A DNA stretch of 64,000 nt. Origin: Candidatus Sulfopaludibacter sp. GTDB lineage: Bacteria; Acidobacteriota; Terriglobia; Bryobacterales; Bryobacteraceae. This document shows positions 51,422 through 59,232 of this stretch, in pieces (the first letter of the stretch is position 1; every line of letters begins with the position of its first letter). Below the pieces are notes generated by a model. It saw only the letters and a program-made list of their open reading frames with translations, made no database searches and was not told the DNA's origin. A program made the position numbers and the translations under genes. The stretch covers positions 62,001 to 126,000 of the forward strand of contig JARLGM010000001.1 in the NCBI GenBank assembly GCA_031292755.1, written 5' to 3'.

Positions 51422-52026
51422 AGCAGCAACCGGGTGCCGCGCGGAAGGTGCAGCGGCTGGCGCAAGTCGTATGCGCGTTTCCATTTGGGATGGAATTCGC
51501 GGACCCAGATCAGGCGCTCGACGCTCTGATCGGGCAGTAGCGCTGCCAGTTCGACGGGGCCTTCGGGTTGAATCGCCGTCAGTATCGCGGGCCGGTCGAG
51601 TGTCATCGACCCGCGCAACGTCATGCCGCCGCGGTGAGCGGGCGGTTTGGTATGCTCCGCGGGCGGAACATTGGGCAGATAGATGGGATTGCCTTCCGGC
51701 GCGCCTCCTTCCACCCAGCCCACCAGGACGTCCATCTCGGGTTGCGCGAGGCTCTGATCGTCGCGGAAATCGCCCACGCCTTTGACGGCGTCCCAGGGCG
51801 GCATGCGGCGCGCCAGCACTTCGTCGCGGATGGCCTTGGCCCACGGGCGCGCATCTTCGTAGTTCAGCAGAGACATGGCAGCGCCGCCGGGACGGTGGCA
51901 GGCGGCGCAGCGATGGTAGACGATGCGCGAGACCTCGCGGGTCCACGTCAGGTTGGTGCTGATCGCGTCGTGGGCGAAGGTGGCGGCGGAAAGCAGGAGC
52001 AGTCCGCCGGCCCGAACCAGTCGCAC
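51361..52026 (-). CDS. Secreted cytochrome c-like protein, compact paralogue
   Basis: A 221-residue exported protein with signal peptide MRLVRAGGLLLLSAATFAH. One heme c motif CAACH lies near residue 40, followed by PGGAAMSLLNYEDARPWAKAI and the repeated MPPWDAV...GVGDFRDDQSL pattern found in its larger neighbour. The copper-monooxygenase-like domain of the neighbour is mostly missing; only the end resembles it (LPRGTRLLLYCSA). It starts 2 bases after the stop of the larger gene on the same strand. Its 3' end overlaps the metal-binding gene by 61 bases. Confidence 0.8.
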   Translation of the reverse strand: MRLVRAGGLLLLSAATFAHDAISTNLTWTREVSRIVYHRCAACHRPGGAAMSLLNYEDARPWAKAIRDEVLARRMPPWDAVKGVGDFRDDQSLAQPEMDVLVGWVEGGAPEGNPIYLPNVPPAEHTKPPAHRGGMTLRGSMTLDRPAILTAIQPEGPVELAALLPDQSVERLIWVREFHPKWKRAYDLRQPLHLPRGTRLLLYCSACTGSVKATVFTTPLR

Positions 52027-52027
52027 G

Positions 52028-53323
52028 TCAGTTCCCGCTGTCGCTGGTTTTGCGCTGCGGCTTCTTTTCCGGCTGGATGAGCTTGGGGTCCATACCGGCG
52101 GGGAAAGAGATATCGAAGAACCCGATCATCATCTCTTCCCAACTCTGGTCGCCCCACTTCACTTCCCTGGTTGGATCGGGATTGGCCGGGTTGTTGGGCG
52201 AGTTATCGAAGTGGGCGGTGCACTCGATGCGGGTGCCCTTCGGAAGATCGATGCCGGAGCCCAGATCGTAAGAAAGCTGCCAGCCGAAATCGTAGCGCGG
52301 GACGCGCAGGATGGTTTGTGTTTCGCCGGTGGGAAACACCAGGCGGTATTCAAAATCCTTGCCGCGCAGGTGCATGTGGGGCAGCAGCGCCATGAGCTTC
52401 ACTTCGTGACCCAGTTCGAAGCTGGAATGCACCTCGTAATTCGGGTCGCCGGGAGGAATTTTGAACTTCGTATTGGAGGCGCCCCAGGTCAGGATGCGCT
52501 CTTTGGGCGGCTCCTTGGCGAAGTTGAATCCGACCCTGGTCTGGTCCTGAGCGGCTTTGCCGTTGGCGGTGTAATGCAACTGGAACACCACATCGGAACC
52601 GGCTTTGACCAGCCTGGCTGTGCCCGGCTCCAGTTTGGTGGGAGGCACGCCGGGGGCGAAGCCGGCCAGTATGTCGCCGGAGAAAGCCTGCACGTCACCT
52701 TTGTCATTGCGCGGCACGAAAACCTCGCCCGGTTGTTTGTCGCGCATCCACTTGGAACCCGGCTCGCGGATAAACGCGATCACGTGGTGAACCACGGCGC
52801 GATTGCCAGGGCGAACCTCGGCCGCCTGAATCCAGCGGTCCTCGGTGAGGTTGAGCGGGATGATCACGTACTGATAGTCGATGGTGCCGGACGCAGGCAC
52901 GTCGAACGGCTTGGGCATTTCGATGACGCGATCCGGCTGGCCGATATTCCAGCCATCCACAAACGCAACCGGCTTCGGCAGGTCTTTCGGATTGCCTTCG
53001 GGAGCGCCGCCATCCACCCATGCAATCAGCGTGTCGCGATCCTTGGGCGCCAGAGAGCGGTCATTGCTGAAGTGCCCCACCAGGGGATCCGCCGGCCATG
53101 GCGGCATCTTCTTCAGAAGCACCGCTTCCTTCATGGCTTTAGCCCACGGGCGCGCCTGCCGATACGTCAGCAGGGACATGGGCGCGGCTTCGCCTGGGCG
53201 GTGGCAGCCCTGGCAGTTATGTTGTAGGATTGGCGCTACGTCTTTGGAAAAAGTGGGGACGGGCACGGCGGCAGCGGACCCCGCCAGGCACACCCCAACA
53301 ACGGAAAAGCAGATCAGGCGCAT
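52028..53323 (-). CDS. Secreted cytochrome c fused to a copper monooxygenase-like domain
   Basis: A 431-residue exported protein (signal MRLICFSVVGVCLAGSAAA). An N-terminal heme c motif CQGCH (about residue 37) is followed by PMSLLTYRQARPWAKAMKEA. The C-terminal two-thirds resemble the ascorbate-dependent copper type II monooxygenase (PHM/DBM) double beta-sandwich. Histidines at the expected positions occur in VVHHVIAFIREPG, FQLHYTANG and LLPHMHLRGKDFEY. The pairing of heme and copper suggests an extracytoplasmic oxygenase or reductase that takes electrons from the heme. Substrate unknown. Confidence 0.85.
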   Translation of the reverse strand: MRLICFSVVGVCLAGSAAAVPVPTFSKDVAPILQHNCQGCHRPGEAAPMSLLTYRQARPWAKAMKEAVLLKKMPPWPADPLVGHFSNDRSLAPKDRDTLIAWVDGGAPEGNPKDLPKPVAFVDGWNIGQPDRVIEMPKPFDVPASGTIDYQYVIIPLNLTEDRWIQAAEVRPGNRAVVHHVIAFIREPGSKWMRDKQPGEVFVPRNDKGDVQAFSGDILAGFAPGVPPTKLEPGTARLVKAGSDVVFQLHYTANGKAAQDQTRVGFNFAKEPPKERILTWGASNTKFKIPPGDPNYEVHSSFELGHEVKLMALLPHMHLRGKDFEYRLVFPTGETQTILRVPRYDFGWQLSYDLGSGIDLPKGTRIECTAHFDNSPNNPANPDPTREVKWGDQSWEEMMIGFFDISFPAGMDPKLIQPEKKPQRKTSDSGN

Positions 53324-53436
53324 TTCCCCTCGCTGGTTTGATTATACGGGACTCCGGGCGTGGCGGATGTGACAGACTTTGTAACATATGCGCCCCCGGC
53401 GCCACCGGTGGGTATATCCTACTGAAAGGAGTTGGA

Positions 53437-53736
53437 ATGAAGGCTAAAAAAGCACTCAAGAGATTGGCCAAAGCCGAGACGCTGCTGGCCAACGTACTGG
53501 ACCAGTATCCCGCCGGCAAGAACGGACTGCGCGATCTACTGGACTCGGCGAAGGCTTCCGTGGCTCAGGCGCGCGCCGCCATTGATGTGGAAGTTGCCGT
53601 GACTCCCGCGAAAAAGGCGCCGGCGCAAGCCAAGCAGGCCAAGCCCGGCCGGCTATCGGAAGCCGGGCGAAAGCGGATTTCGCTGGCTGCCAAAAAGCGC
53701 TGGGCAGCGGTCCGGCGGGTGAATAAGACTGCCTGA
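53437..53736 (+). CDS. Small basic DNA-binding-like protein
   Basis: A 99-residue basic protein. An N-terminal helix (ALKRLAKAETLLANVLDQY) precedes a lysine/alanine/proline linker (TPAKKAPAQAKQAKPGR) and a C-terminal GRLSEAGRKRISLAAKKRWA motif, which resembles AT-hook-like segments of bacterial nucleoid-associated proteins. The ATG at 53437 has an AAAGGAG site with 5 bases between. It may bind DNA or RNA. Its gene shares the region 53324-53436 with the divergent cytochrome gene. Confidence 0.75.
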   Translation: MKAKKALKRLAKAETLLANVLDQYPAGKNGLRDLLDSAKASVAQARAAIDVEVAVTPAKKAPAQAKQAKPGRLSEAGRKRISLAAKKRWAAVRRVNKTA

Positions 53737-53740
53737 CCCG

Positions 53741-54859
53741 ATGCGCCAGTTTCCGCGAGTGACTGCCGGCTGCTTTCTGCTGCTGAGCGCGTACGCCGCG
53801 TCTTTGCCGGTGATCCCGGGCGATTCGACACGTGGCGCCAAAATCTTCGAAAGCGAGCAGTGCATCAAGTGCCATGCGGTGAATGGGCGTGGCGGCAGAA
53901 TCGGGCTCGACCTGGGGCGCACGGTCAGTCGCTCCTACACTCCCGCACAACTCGCCAGCACCATGTGGAACCACGCGCCGGTGATGTTCGGAGCCATCAA
54001 GGCGGCGGGCATCGAGACGCCCAAGTTGAGTCCGGAGAATGCCGCCGATCTGTTCGCGTTCTTTTACTCGGCGCGCTTTTTCGACAAACCGGGACAAGCC
54101 GCCGAGGGCAAGTCGGAATTCGAAGAGAAGCGCTGCGGCGTGTGTCATGGCATCACCGAGTCACGCGCGGAAGGCGCTCCGCCGGTGGCCAAATGGGAGT
54201 CACTGGCGGACCCCGTTCTGCTGGTGCAGCAGATGTGGAATCACAGTTACCGCATGAAGCAGGCCTTTAAGCGGCGCAACCTGGAGTGGCAGTCACTTAC
54301 CAGCGGGCAACTGGACGATATCCTGGCGTACTTGCGGTCACTGCCGGAGACCGCCCACCTGGTGTCTCACTTTTCCAACACCAGCGGCCAGCAGGGCGAG
54401 CATGTGTTCGAATCCAAGGGCTGCATCCATTGCCACGTCGGCACACTGGCGTTGGAAAACCGGCTGAAGAATATGACTCTCACCGATATCGCGGTGGACA
54501 TGTGGAATCACGCGCCGCGCATGCTGGATCAGCCGCCCACCCTGACTCCCGAAGAGATGCGGCAACTGCTCAGTTTTCTGTGGATGCGCCAGTTCGTGTA
54601 TCCCGGCGGAAGCATCGCTACCGGTAAGAAGGTGTTTGAAGGCCGCCGCTGCGCGGAGTGTCACGCGGGCGGGGCGCACGGTGCTCCGCAACTGCCGGGG
54701 CAGGCGCACAAATATTCGGAAGTTACGATTATCTCGGCGTTGTGGCGTCATGGGCCGCAGATGCTCAGTCGCATGAAAGAGGCCGGTATCGGATGGCCCA
54801 GTTTCCGCAGCGCGCAGGAAGTGGCAGACCTGATCGCGTATTTGAATTCGGTACAGTAG
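53741..54859 (+). CDS. Secreted cytochrome with four CxxCH modules
   Basis: A 372-residue exported protein (signal ending AAS near residue 21). Four heme c motifs are evenly placed: CIKCH (41-45), CGVCH (132-136), CIHCH (228-232) and CAECH (304-308). About 20-35 residues after each comes a WNH/WRH segment: MWNHAPVM, MWNHSYRM, MWNHAPRM and LWRHGPQM. The protein therefore looks like four repeated mono-heme modules. It likely carries electrons in the periplasm. It sits 4 bases after the stop of the basic protein, and the sugar isomerase gene follows after 6 bases. Confidence 0.87.
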   Translation: MRQFPRVTAGCFLLLSAYAASLPVIPGDSTRGAKIFESEQCIKCHAVNGRGGRIGLDLGRTVSRSYTPAQLASTMWNHAPVMFGAIKAAGIETPKLSPENAADLFAFFYSARFFDKPGQAAEGKSEFEEKRCGVCHGITESRAEGAPPVAKWESLADPVLLVQQMWNHSYRMKQAFKRRNLEWQSLTSGQLDDILAYLRSLPETAHLVSHFSNTSGQQGEHVFESKGCIHCHVGTLALENRLKNMTLTDIAVDMWNHAPRMLDQPPTLTPEEMRQLLSFLWMRQFVYPGGSIATGKKVFEGRRCAECHAGGAHGAPQLPGQAHKYSEVTIISALWRHGPQMLSRMKEAGIGWPSFRSAQEVADLIAYLNSVQ

Positions 54860-54865
54860 GCACCT

Positions 54866-55894
54866 ATGACCAGACGGACCTTGATGGCGATGACGGCGGC
54901 GGCGCCTTTGGCCGCGGCGGCGGCTGACTCGCCAGTGAAGTTAGGGATCGACCTTTTCAGCCTGCGGTCGCAGAACTGGACGCCGGCGCAACTGCTGGAT
55001 TACTGCGCCGCACAGAAGGCTCGCGTGGTTCATTTTTCCGAGATCCGCTTCATCGGCGGTCTGGATCCGGAGAACCTGCGCGCCGTGCGGCGGCACGCCG
55101 AACCGTTGGGCATCGAAATCGAGATCGGGATGCGGTCCATCTGCCCGACGTCCAAAATGTTCGATCCCAAGGCGGGCACGGCGGAGGAGCAACTCGGGCA
55201 CATGATCGACGCGGCTCAGATTGTGGGGTCGCGCATCGTGCGGGCGGTGCTGGGCAGTTCCGACGACCGCCGCCCCGGCCCGATCGAAAAACATATCGAG
55301 AGCACGGTGAAGGTGCTGCGCAATATGGGCTCGAAGGTGGTGGATGCCGGCATCAAGGTCGCCATCGAAAACCACGCGGGCGATATGCAGGCGCGGGAAT
55401 TGAAGACGCTGATCGAAGGCGCAGGGCCGGATTTTGTGGGCGTGTGCCTGGACTCGGGCAATCCGCTATGGACCCTGGAAGATCCGCACCTCACGCTGGA
55501 GACGCTGCATCCTTATGTGCTGACCAGTCACGTGCGCGATAGCGCGGTGTGGAAGGTGCCGGAAGGCGCCGCCGTGGCCTGGGTGCGGATGGGCGAAGGC
55601 AATGTGCGGATTGACGAATATATCCGGAAGTACGCCGAACTTTGCCCCGGACGGGCGCTCTCGCTGGAATCGATTGTCACCAACGCGCGTGTCTACCCGT
55701 ATCGCGATCCGCAGTTCTGGGATGCCTATCGCAACGATCCGGCATGGGAGTTCGCGCGTTTTCTGGATATCGCCGAGCGCGGGAAGGCTCGGCCGGCGGA
55801 GGTTGCGCCCAAGGATCGCGAGGGTGTGCTGCGCAAGGAGCGCGAAGATCTGGAAGCCAGCCTGGCGTACACAAAAAGAGTCTTGGGCATATAG
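54866..55894 (+). CDS. Sugar phosphate isomerase/epimerase family protein, exported
   Basis: A 342-residue TIM-barrel protein of the xylose-isomerase-like/AP endonuclease 2 family. The N-terminus MTRRTLMAMTAAAPLAAAAAD looks like a twin-arginine or general signal peptide. Metal-binding and barrel motifs include VVHFSEIRFIGG, KVAIENHAGDMQ and VGVCLDSGNPLW, then TSHVRDSAVWKVPEG. Members interconvert sugars or inositols. It precedes a Gfo/Idh/MocA oxidoreductase, and a palindrome between them may act as a terminator or regulatory site. The pair probably acts in the same sugar-modifying pathway. Confidence 0.87.
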   Translation: MTRRTLMAMTAAAPLAAAAADSPVKLGIDLFSLRSQNWTPAQLLDYCAAQKARVVHFSEIRFIGGLDPENLRAVRRHAEPLGIEIEIGMRSICPTSKMFDPKAGTAEEQLGHMIDAAQIVGSRIVRAVLGSSDDRRPGPIEKHIESTVKVLRNMGSKVVDAGIKVAIENHAGDMQARELKTLIEGAGPDFVGVCLDSGNPLWTLEDPHLTLETLHPYVLTSHVRDSAVWKVPEGAAVAWVRMGEGNVRIDEYIRKYAELCPGRALSLESIVTNARVYPYRDPQFWDAYRNDPAWEFARFLDIAERGKARPAEVAPKDREGVLRKEREDLEASLAYTKRVLGI

Positions 55895-55896
55895 TA

Positions 55897-55918
55897 AGAC
55901 AGGCTTCCCGGCCTGTCT
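55897..55918 (+). repeat. Perfect 8-bp inverted repeat (copy 2)
   Basis: AGACAGGC, loop TTCCCG, GCCTGTCT. It starts 3 bases after the isomerase stop and ends 17 bases before the Gfo/Idh/MocA start at 55936. It matches the palindrome at 34135-34158 on the other strand, which precedes another Gfo/Idh/MocA gene in the same relative orientation. Confidence 0.85.
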
Positions 55919-55935
55919 GTTCCCTGGGGGTAATC

Positions 55936-57273
55936 ATGAATCGTCGTCAGTTTATCTATACCGGCGCGGGCGGATTTACGGCCGCCACGCGCCTGCTCGC
56001 CGAACAAGCCGCGGATCAGAAAACCAAGCGGGTGGGGATGATCGGGTGCGGCTGGTACGGTAAGACCGACCTGTTCCGGCTCATTCAGGTGGCGCCCGTG
56101 GAAGTGGTTTCGCTGTGCGATGTCGACTCCAAAATGCTGTCCGATGCCGCCGATATGACGGCCACGCGGCAGGCGTCGAAGCGCCGGCCACGCACCTACG
56201 GCGACTATCGAAGAATGCTGGCGGAGAAGGATCTGGATATCGTGCTGGTGGGCACGCCGGATCACTGGCACGCGCTAGCCATGATCGCCGCGGTGGAAGC
56301 AGGCGCCGATGTCTGGTGCCAGAAGCCCATCAGTGTGGACGTGCTGGAGGGGCAGGCCATGCTGGCGTCGGCGCGGAAACATCAGCGCGTGGTGCAGATC
56401 GGCACACAGCGGCGCAGCACTCCGCACTTGGTCGACGCGATGAACAAAGTGGTGAAGCCCGGCAAACTGGGCAAAGTGGGGCTGGTGGAAGTGTACTGCT
56501 ACTATCACATGCGCGCCACTGCCAACCCGCCCGACAACACGCCGCCTCCCAACCTGGATTACGAAATGTGGACCGGCCCCGCACCCATGCGTCCGTACAA
56601 TGTCCTGGTGCATCCGCGAGGCTGGCGCGCGTTCATGGAATACGGCAATGGCATCATGGGCGACATGTGCGTCCACATGTTCGATATGACGCGCTGGATG
56701 CTGGACCTGGGCTGGCCCACGCGAGTCAGTTCCAGCGGCGGAATCCTGGAAGCGAAGAGTAAAGCGAATATCGCCGATACCCAACTCGCCACCTGGGATT
56801 ACGACGATTTGAAAATCGTGTGGCAGCATCGCACCTGGGGCGATCCGCCGGATCCGAAATACACCTGGGGCGCGACCTTCTATGGCGACAAGGGCACGCT
56901 CAAGCTGAGTGTCTTCAGTTACGATTTCACGCCGGCCGGGAAAGACGAAGCGCCCATTCATCAGGATGTGACTTACGAGCTGGAGCAGTATCCGGAAGAC
57001 CAGACGGAGAAGGATCTGGAGAAACACTGCGCGCCGGCCATCCGCCATCACATGCTGAATTTTCTGGATGCCATCGTATCGCGCGGCAAGCCGGTTGCGG
57101 ATATCGAACAAGGGTACATCTCCACATCCAGTTGCATACTGGCGAACCTTTCGATGGGCCTGGGGCGCTCGCTGGCTTGGGACCCCAAGACGGGCCGCGT
57201 GACCGGCGACGAAGAGGCCAACCGGCGCCTGGCGCGTCCTTACCGCAAGCCCTGGATCCATCCCGCGGTCTGA
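55936..57273 (+). CDS. Gfo/Idh/MocA family oxidoreductase
   Basis: A 445-residue NAD(P)-dependent enzyme. The N-terminus MNRRQFIYTGAGGFTAATRL is a twin-arginine-like signal. The Rossmann motif is GMIGCGWYGKTD; the conserved segment reads TPDHWHALAMIAAVE. The usual EKP motif is QKP here (WCQKPISVD), keeping the lysine but not the glutamate. The rest contains the normal catalytic Asp/His zone (GDMCVHMFDMTRWML). It probably oxidises a sugar or polyol, taking product from or giving substrate to the isomerase upstream. Confidence 0.92.
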   Translation: MNRRQFIYTGAGGFTAATRLLAEQAADQKTKRVGMIGCGWYGKTDLFRLIQVAPVEVVSLCDVDSKMLSDAADMTATRQASKRRPRTYGDYRRMLAEKDLDIVLVGTPDHWHALAMIAAVEAGADVWCQKPISVDVLEGQAMLASARKHQRVVQIGTQRRSTPHLVDAMNKVVKPGKLGKVGLVEVYCYYHMRATANPPDNTPPPNLDYEMWTGPAPMRPYNVLVHPRGWRAFMEYGNGIMGDMCVHMFDMTRWMLDLGWPTRVSSSGGILEAKSKANIADTQLATWDYDDLKIVWQHRTWGDPPDPKYTWGATFYGDKGTLKLSVFSYDFTPAGKDEAPIHQDVTYELEQYPEDQTEKDLEKHCAPAIRHHMLNFLDAIVSRGKPVADIEQGYISTSSCILANLSMGLGRSLAWDPKTGRVTGDEEANRRLARPYRKPWIHPAV

Positions 57274-57279
57274 TACACT
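57274..57279 (+). promoter_or_regulatory. Candidate -10 element of the blaI-like gene
   Basis: TACACT lies 9 bases before the ATG at 57289 and there is no real ribosome site. No BlaI-type dyad is visible here. Confidence 0.3.
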
Positions 57280-57288
57280 TTGAAGGTT

Positions 57289-57684
57289 ATGGAGGTTCTG
57301 GGCCCGCTCGAAATTACGGTGATGGAGATTCTCTGGCTGCACGGCGACGGCAATGTGCACGATGTGGCGCAGCACCTGCACCGCCCGCTCGCCTACACCA
57401 CCGTAATGACCACGTTGGACCGGCTCTACAAGAAGGGACTGCTGGAGCGGTGCAAAGCCGAGCGCGCGTTTGTCTATCGCCCGCGCCTGTCGCGCGCGGA
57501 GTGGGAGCAGAAGCGCACGGGAGATTTCGTGGCGGGCTTTCTGGCCGCGCCGCAAACCTCCGGACAGATGTTGATCTCGTGCCTGGTGGACGCGGTGGGC
57601 AGGCATGACGAAGCCCTGCTGGATGAACTGGAGCGCAAGATCCGGGTGCGCCGCAAGGAACTGGCCCGGAGGAGGAAGCCATGA
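57289..57684 (+). CDS. BlaI/MecI/CopY family transcriptional repressor
   Basis: A 131-residue winged-helix repressor. The N-terminal helices are LGPLEITVMEILWLHGDGNV, followed by the recognition helix AYTTVMTTLDRLYKKGLLERC and a basic wing; a C-terminal helical dimer region (LLDELERKIRVRRKELARR) follows. Its stop overlaps the start of the M56 peptidase gene by 4 bases (ATGA), the classic blaI-blaR1 order. It should repress its own operon until the peptidase cleaves it in response to an envelope signal. Confidence 0.92.
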   Translation: MEVLGPLEITVMEILWLHGDGNVHDVAQHLHRPLAYTTVMTTLDRLYKKGLLERCKAERAFVYRPRLSRAEWEQKRTGDFVAGFLAAPQTSGQMLISCLVDAVGRHDEALLDELERKIRVRRKELARRRKP

Positions 57685-58658
57685 CCCTTCCTTATGTTTT
57701 GCGTCTGCTGTGTCTCTGCGGCGCGTCTTTCTTCCTGCTGCACCTGGCGCTGGGTTTGGCGGTCACCCTGTTGACTCCGGCGGCCGCCCGGTTGGCCGGG
57801 CGCATGAGGCCGCGGCGAGCGGCGCGGTTTCTGCTGGCTTTGCGCTTGTTCCCCGCGGCGTTTTCGGTGCTGGTGGTTGCCGGGCTATGCACGCCCAGCT
57901 ATCTGCTGCTGGAACCGGCTTCCACACGGGAAGAGGTGAGCCTGTGGTGCGTCCTGTCAGCGCTCCTGTGTGTGACGCTGCCGGCGTTTTCGGTTGTCCG
58001 CTGCGTACGCGCGGCGCGCCGGTCGCTTGGCTACATCCGCTGTTGCCAACTGGCGGGACGGCAGGAACACCTGGCGGGCGAAAGCGCGCCGGTGTGGGTG
58101 GTGGAGGGTTCCGCGCCATTTATGGTGCTGGCCGGCATCGTGCGTCCCCGGCTGATTGTTTCGCGGCCCGTGGTCAATGCGCTCCCGGTGCGTCAACTGG
58201 CGGCGGCTATGCGTCACGAACACGCGCACCGCATATCGCGCGATAATTTCAAGCGGCTGCTGTTGCTGCTGGCTCCGGATCTGTTCCCGCTGTGGCGGGG
58301 GTTCGCGCAGTTGGAGCGGGTTTGGGCGCGGTTTGCAGAATGGGCGGCGGACGATTACGCGGTGGCGGGCGATTCGCAGCGGTCGGTTTCGCTGGCGTCC
58401 GCGCTGGTCAGCGTGGCGCGCCTGGGCGCCTGCCCGCAAGCGGCTCCGCTGATCACCTCCTTGTTGGCAGACGATCGGGATTTGGCCGAACGGGTCGATC
58501 GCCTGCTGCGCGACGTGCCGCAGGAATCCGGCGGTGAGCGCAGGTCCGTAGCCGTACGGATCGCGGGAATCATGGTGAGCGGGCTGCTGCTCGCACTGAT
58601 GGTGCAGCCCGCGACGCTTTCCTCCGTGCACGGCCTGTTGGAGCATCTCACTCACTGA
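57681..58658 (+). CDS. BlaR1-like M56 family membrane metallopeptidase
   Basis: A 325-residue membrane protein with several hydrophobic helices. The zinc motif is HEHAH (His 179, Glu 180, His 183), within AAAMRHEHAHRISRDN, and the third ligand region is FAEWAADDYAVAG. Unlike BlaR1, no large C-terminal penicillin-sensor domain follows; the protein ends soon after a last helix (GIMVSGLLLALMVQP). It is probably the signalling protease that cleaves the BlaI-type repressor encoded just upstream. The sensed signal is unknown. Confidence 0.88.
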   Translation: MTLPYVLRLLCLCGASFFLLHLALGLAVTLLTPAAARLAGRMRPRRAARFLLALRLFPAAFSVLVVAGLCTPSYLLLEPASTREEVSLWCVLSALLCVTLPAFSVVRCVRAARRSLGYIRCCQLAGRQEHLAGESAPVWVVEGSAPFMVLAGIVRPRLIVSRPVVNALPVRQLAAAMRHEHAHRISRDNFKRLLLLLAPDLFPLWRGFAQLERVWARFAEWAADDYAVAGDSQRSVSLASALVSVARLGACPQAAPLITSLLADDRDLAERVDRLLRDVPQESGGERRSVAVRIAGIMVSGLLLALMVQPATLSSVHGLLEHLTH

Positions 58659-58661
58659 TCG

Positions 58662-59195
58662 CTACGGGACCCGCGTCATTACGTTTGGCGCATTCTCAAA
58701 CGCCTTGGAGTCCGCACCGTATTTGGCCAGCACGCTGCGCACTGTCTCGCCCGGCGCGGTCAGCAGTTGCCCCTCGCCGTTCGGCTGAGATGCCAACTCC
58801 TTTCCAACCTGCTCCCGCAGCCACTTGGAATCCAGGAAGGTCCATCGCAGCAGCGATCCCTCCGGCCAGACTCGCACGACTGCGTGGACCGGCACTTGCA
58901 GAAAAGCCTCGTTCTCACTCACCAGGTCCAGCAATTCCGCGTCGCCGGCCTGGAACACCAGCGCCGTGAGCTTTAGCGAAGTACCCTTGCCATCGGTGTA
59001 AGTGACGGAGTAGCTGGAACTGTTCTGCTGAACGATGAGGAGCGAATCATCGTCGCCGCTTTTCCATGTGCCGGCCAGATTGGCGTCCAATATTGCCTGT
59101 TTCCCGGTGACAAACGGATTCAGAGAGACCAGGTTGGTGCATCCGGTCAACGCCGCGACGCTCGCCAGGGCCAGCGTCAAACTTGCGAATTTCAT
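58662..59195 (-). CDS. Putative lipoprotein of unknown function
   Basis: A 177-residue protein with a lipoprotein signal peptide and lipobox LTGC (MKFASLTLALASVAALTGC). The mature part looks all-beta (LAGTWKSGDDDSLLIVQQNS, then YSVTYTDGKGTSLKLTALVF), similar in outline to lipocalin-like domains, with a helix near the end. I recognise no motif. It stops 4 bases from the convergent M56 gene, and its start is 37 bases from the kinase stop. Confidence 0.8.
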   Translation of the reverse strand: MKFASLTLALASVAALTGCTNLVSLNPFVTGKQAILDANLAGTWKSGDDDSLLIVQQNSSSYSVTYTDGKGTSLKLTALVFQAGDAELLDLVSENEAFLQVPVHAVVRVWPEGSLLRWTFLDSKWLREQVGKELASQPNGEGQLLTAPGETVRSVLAKYGADSKAFENAPNVMTRVP

Positions 59196-59232
59196 GTTCT
59201 TGCCTCCACTACAGAACAGCGATGTGGGGAGT

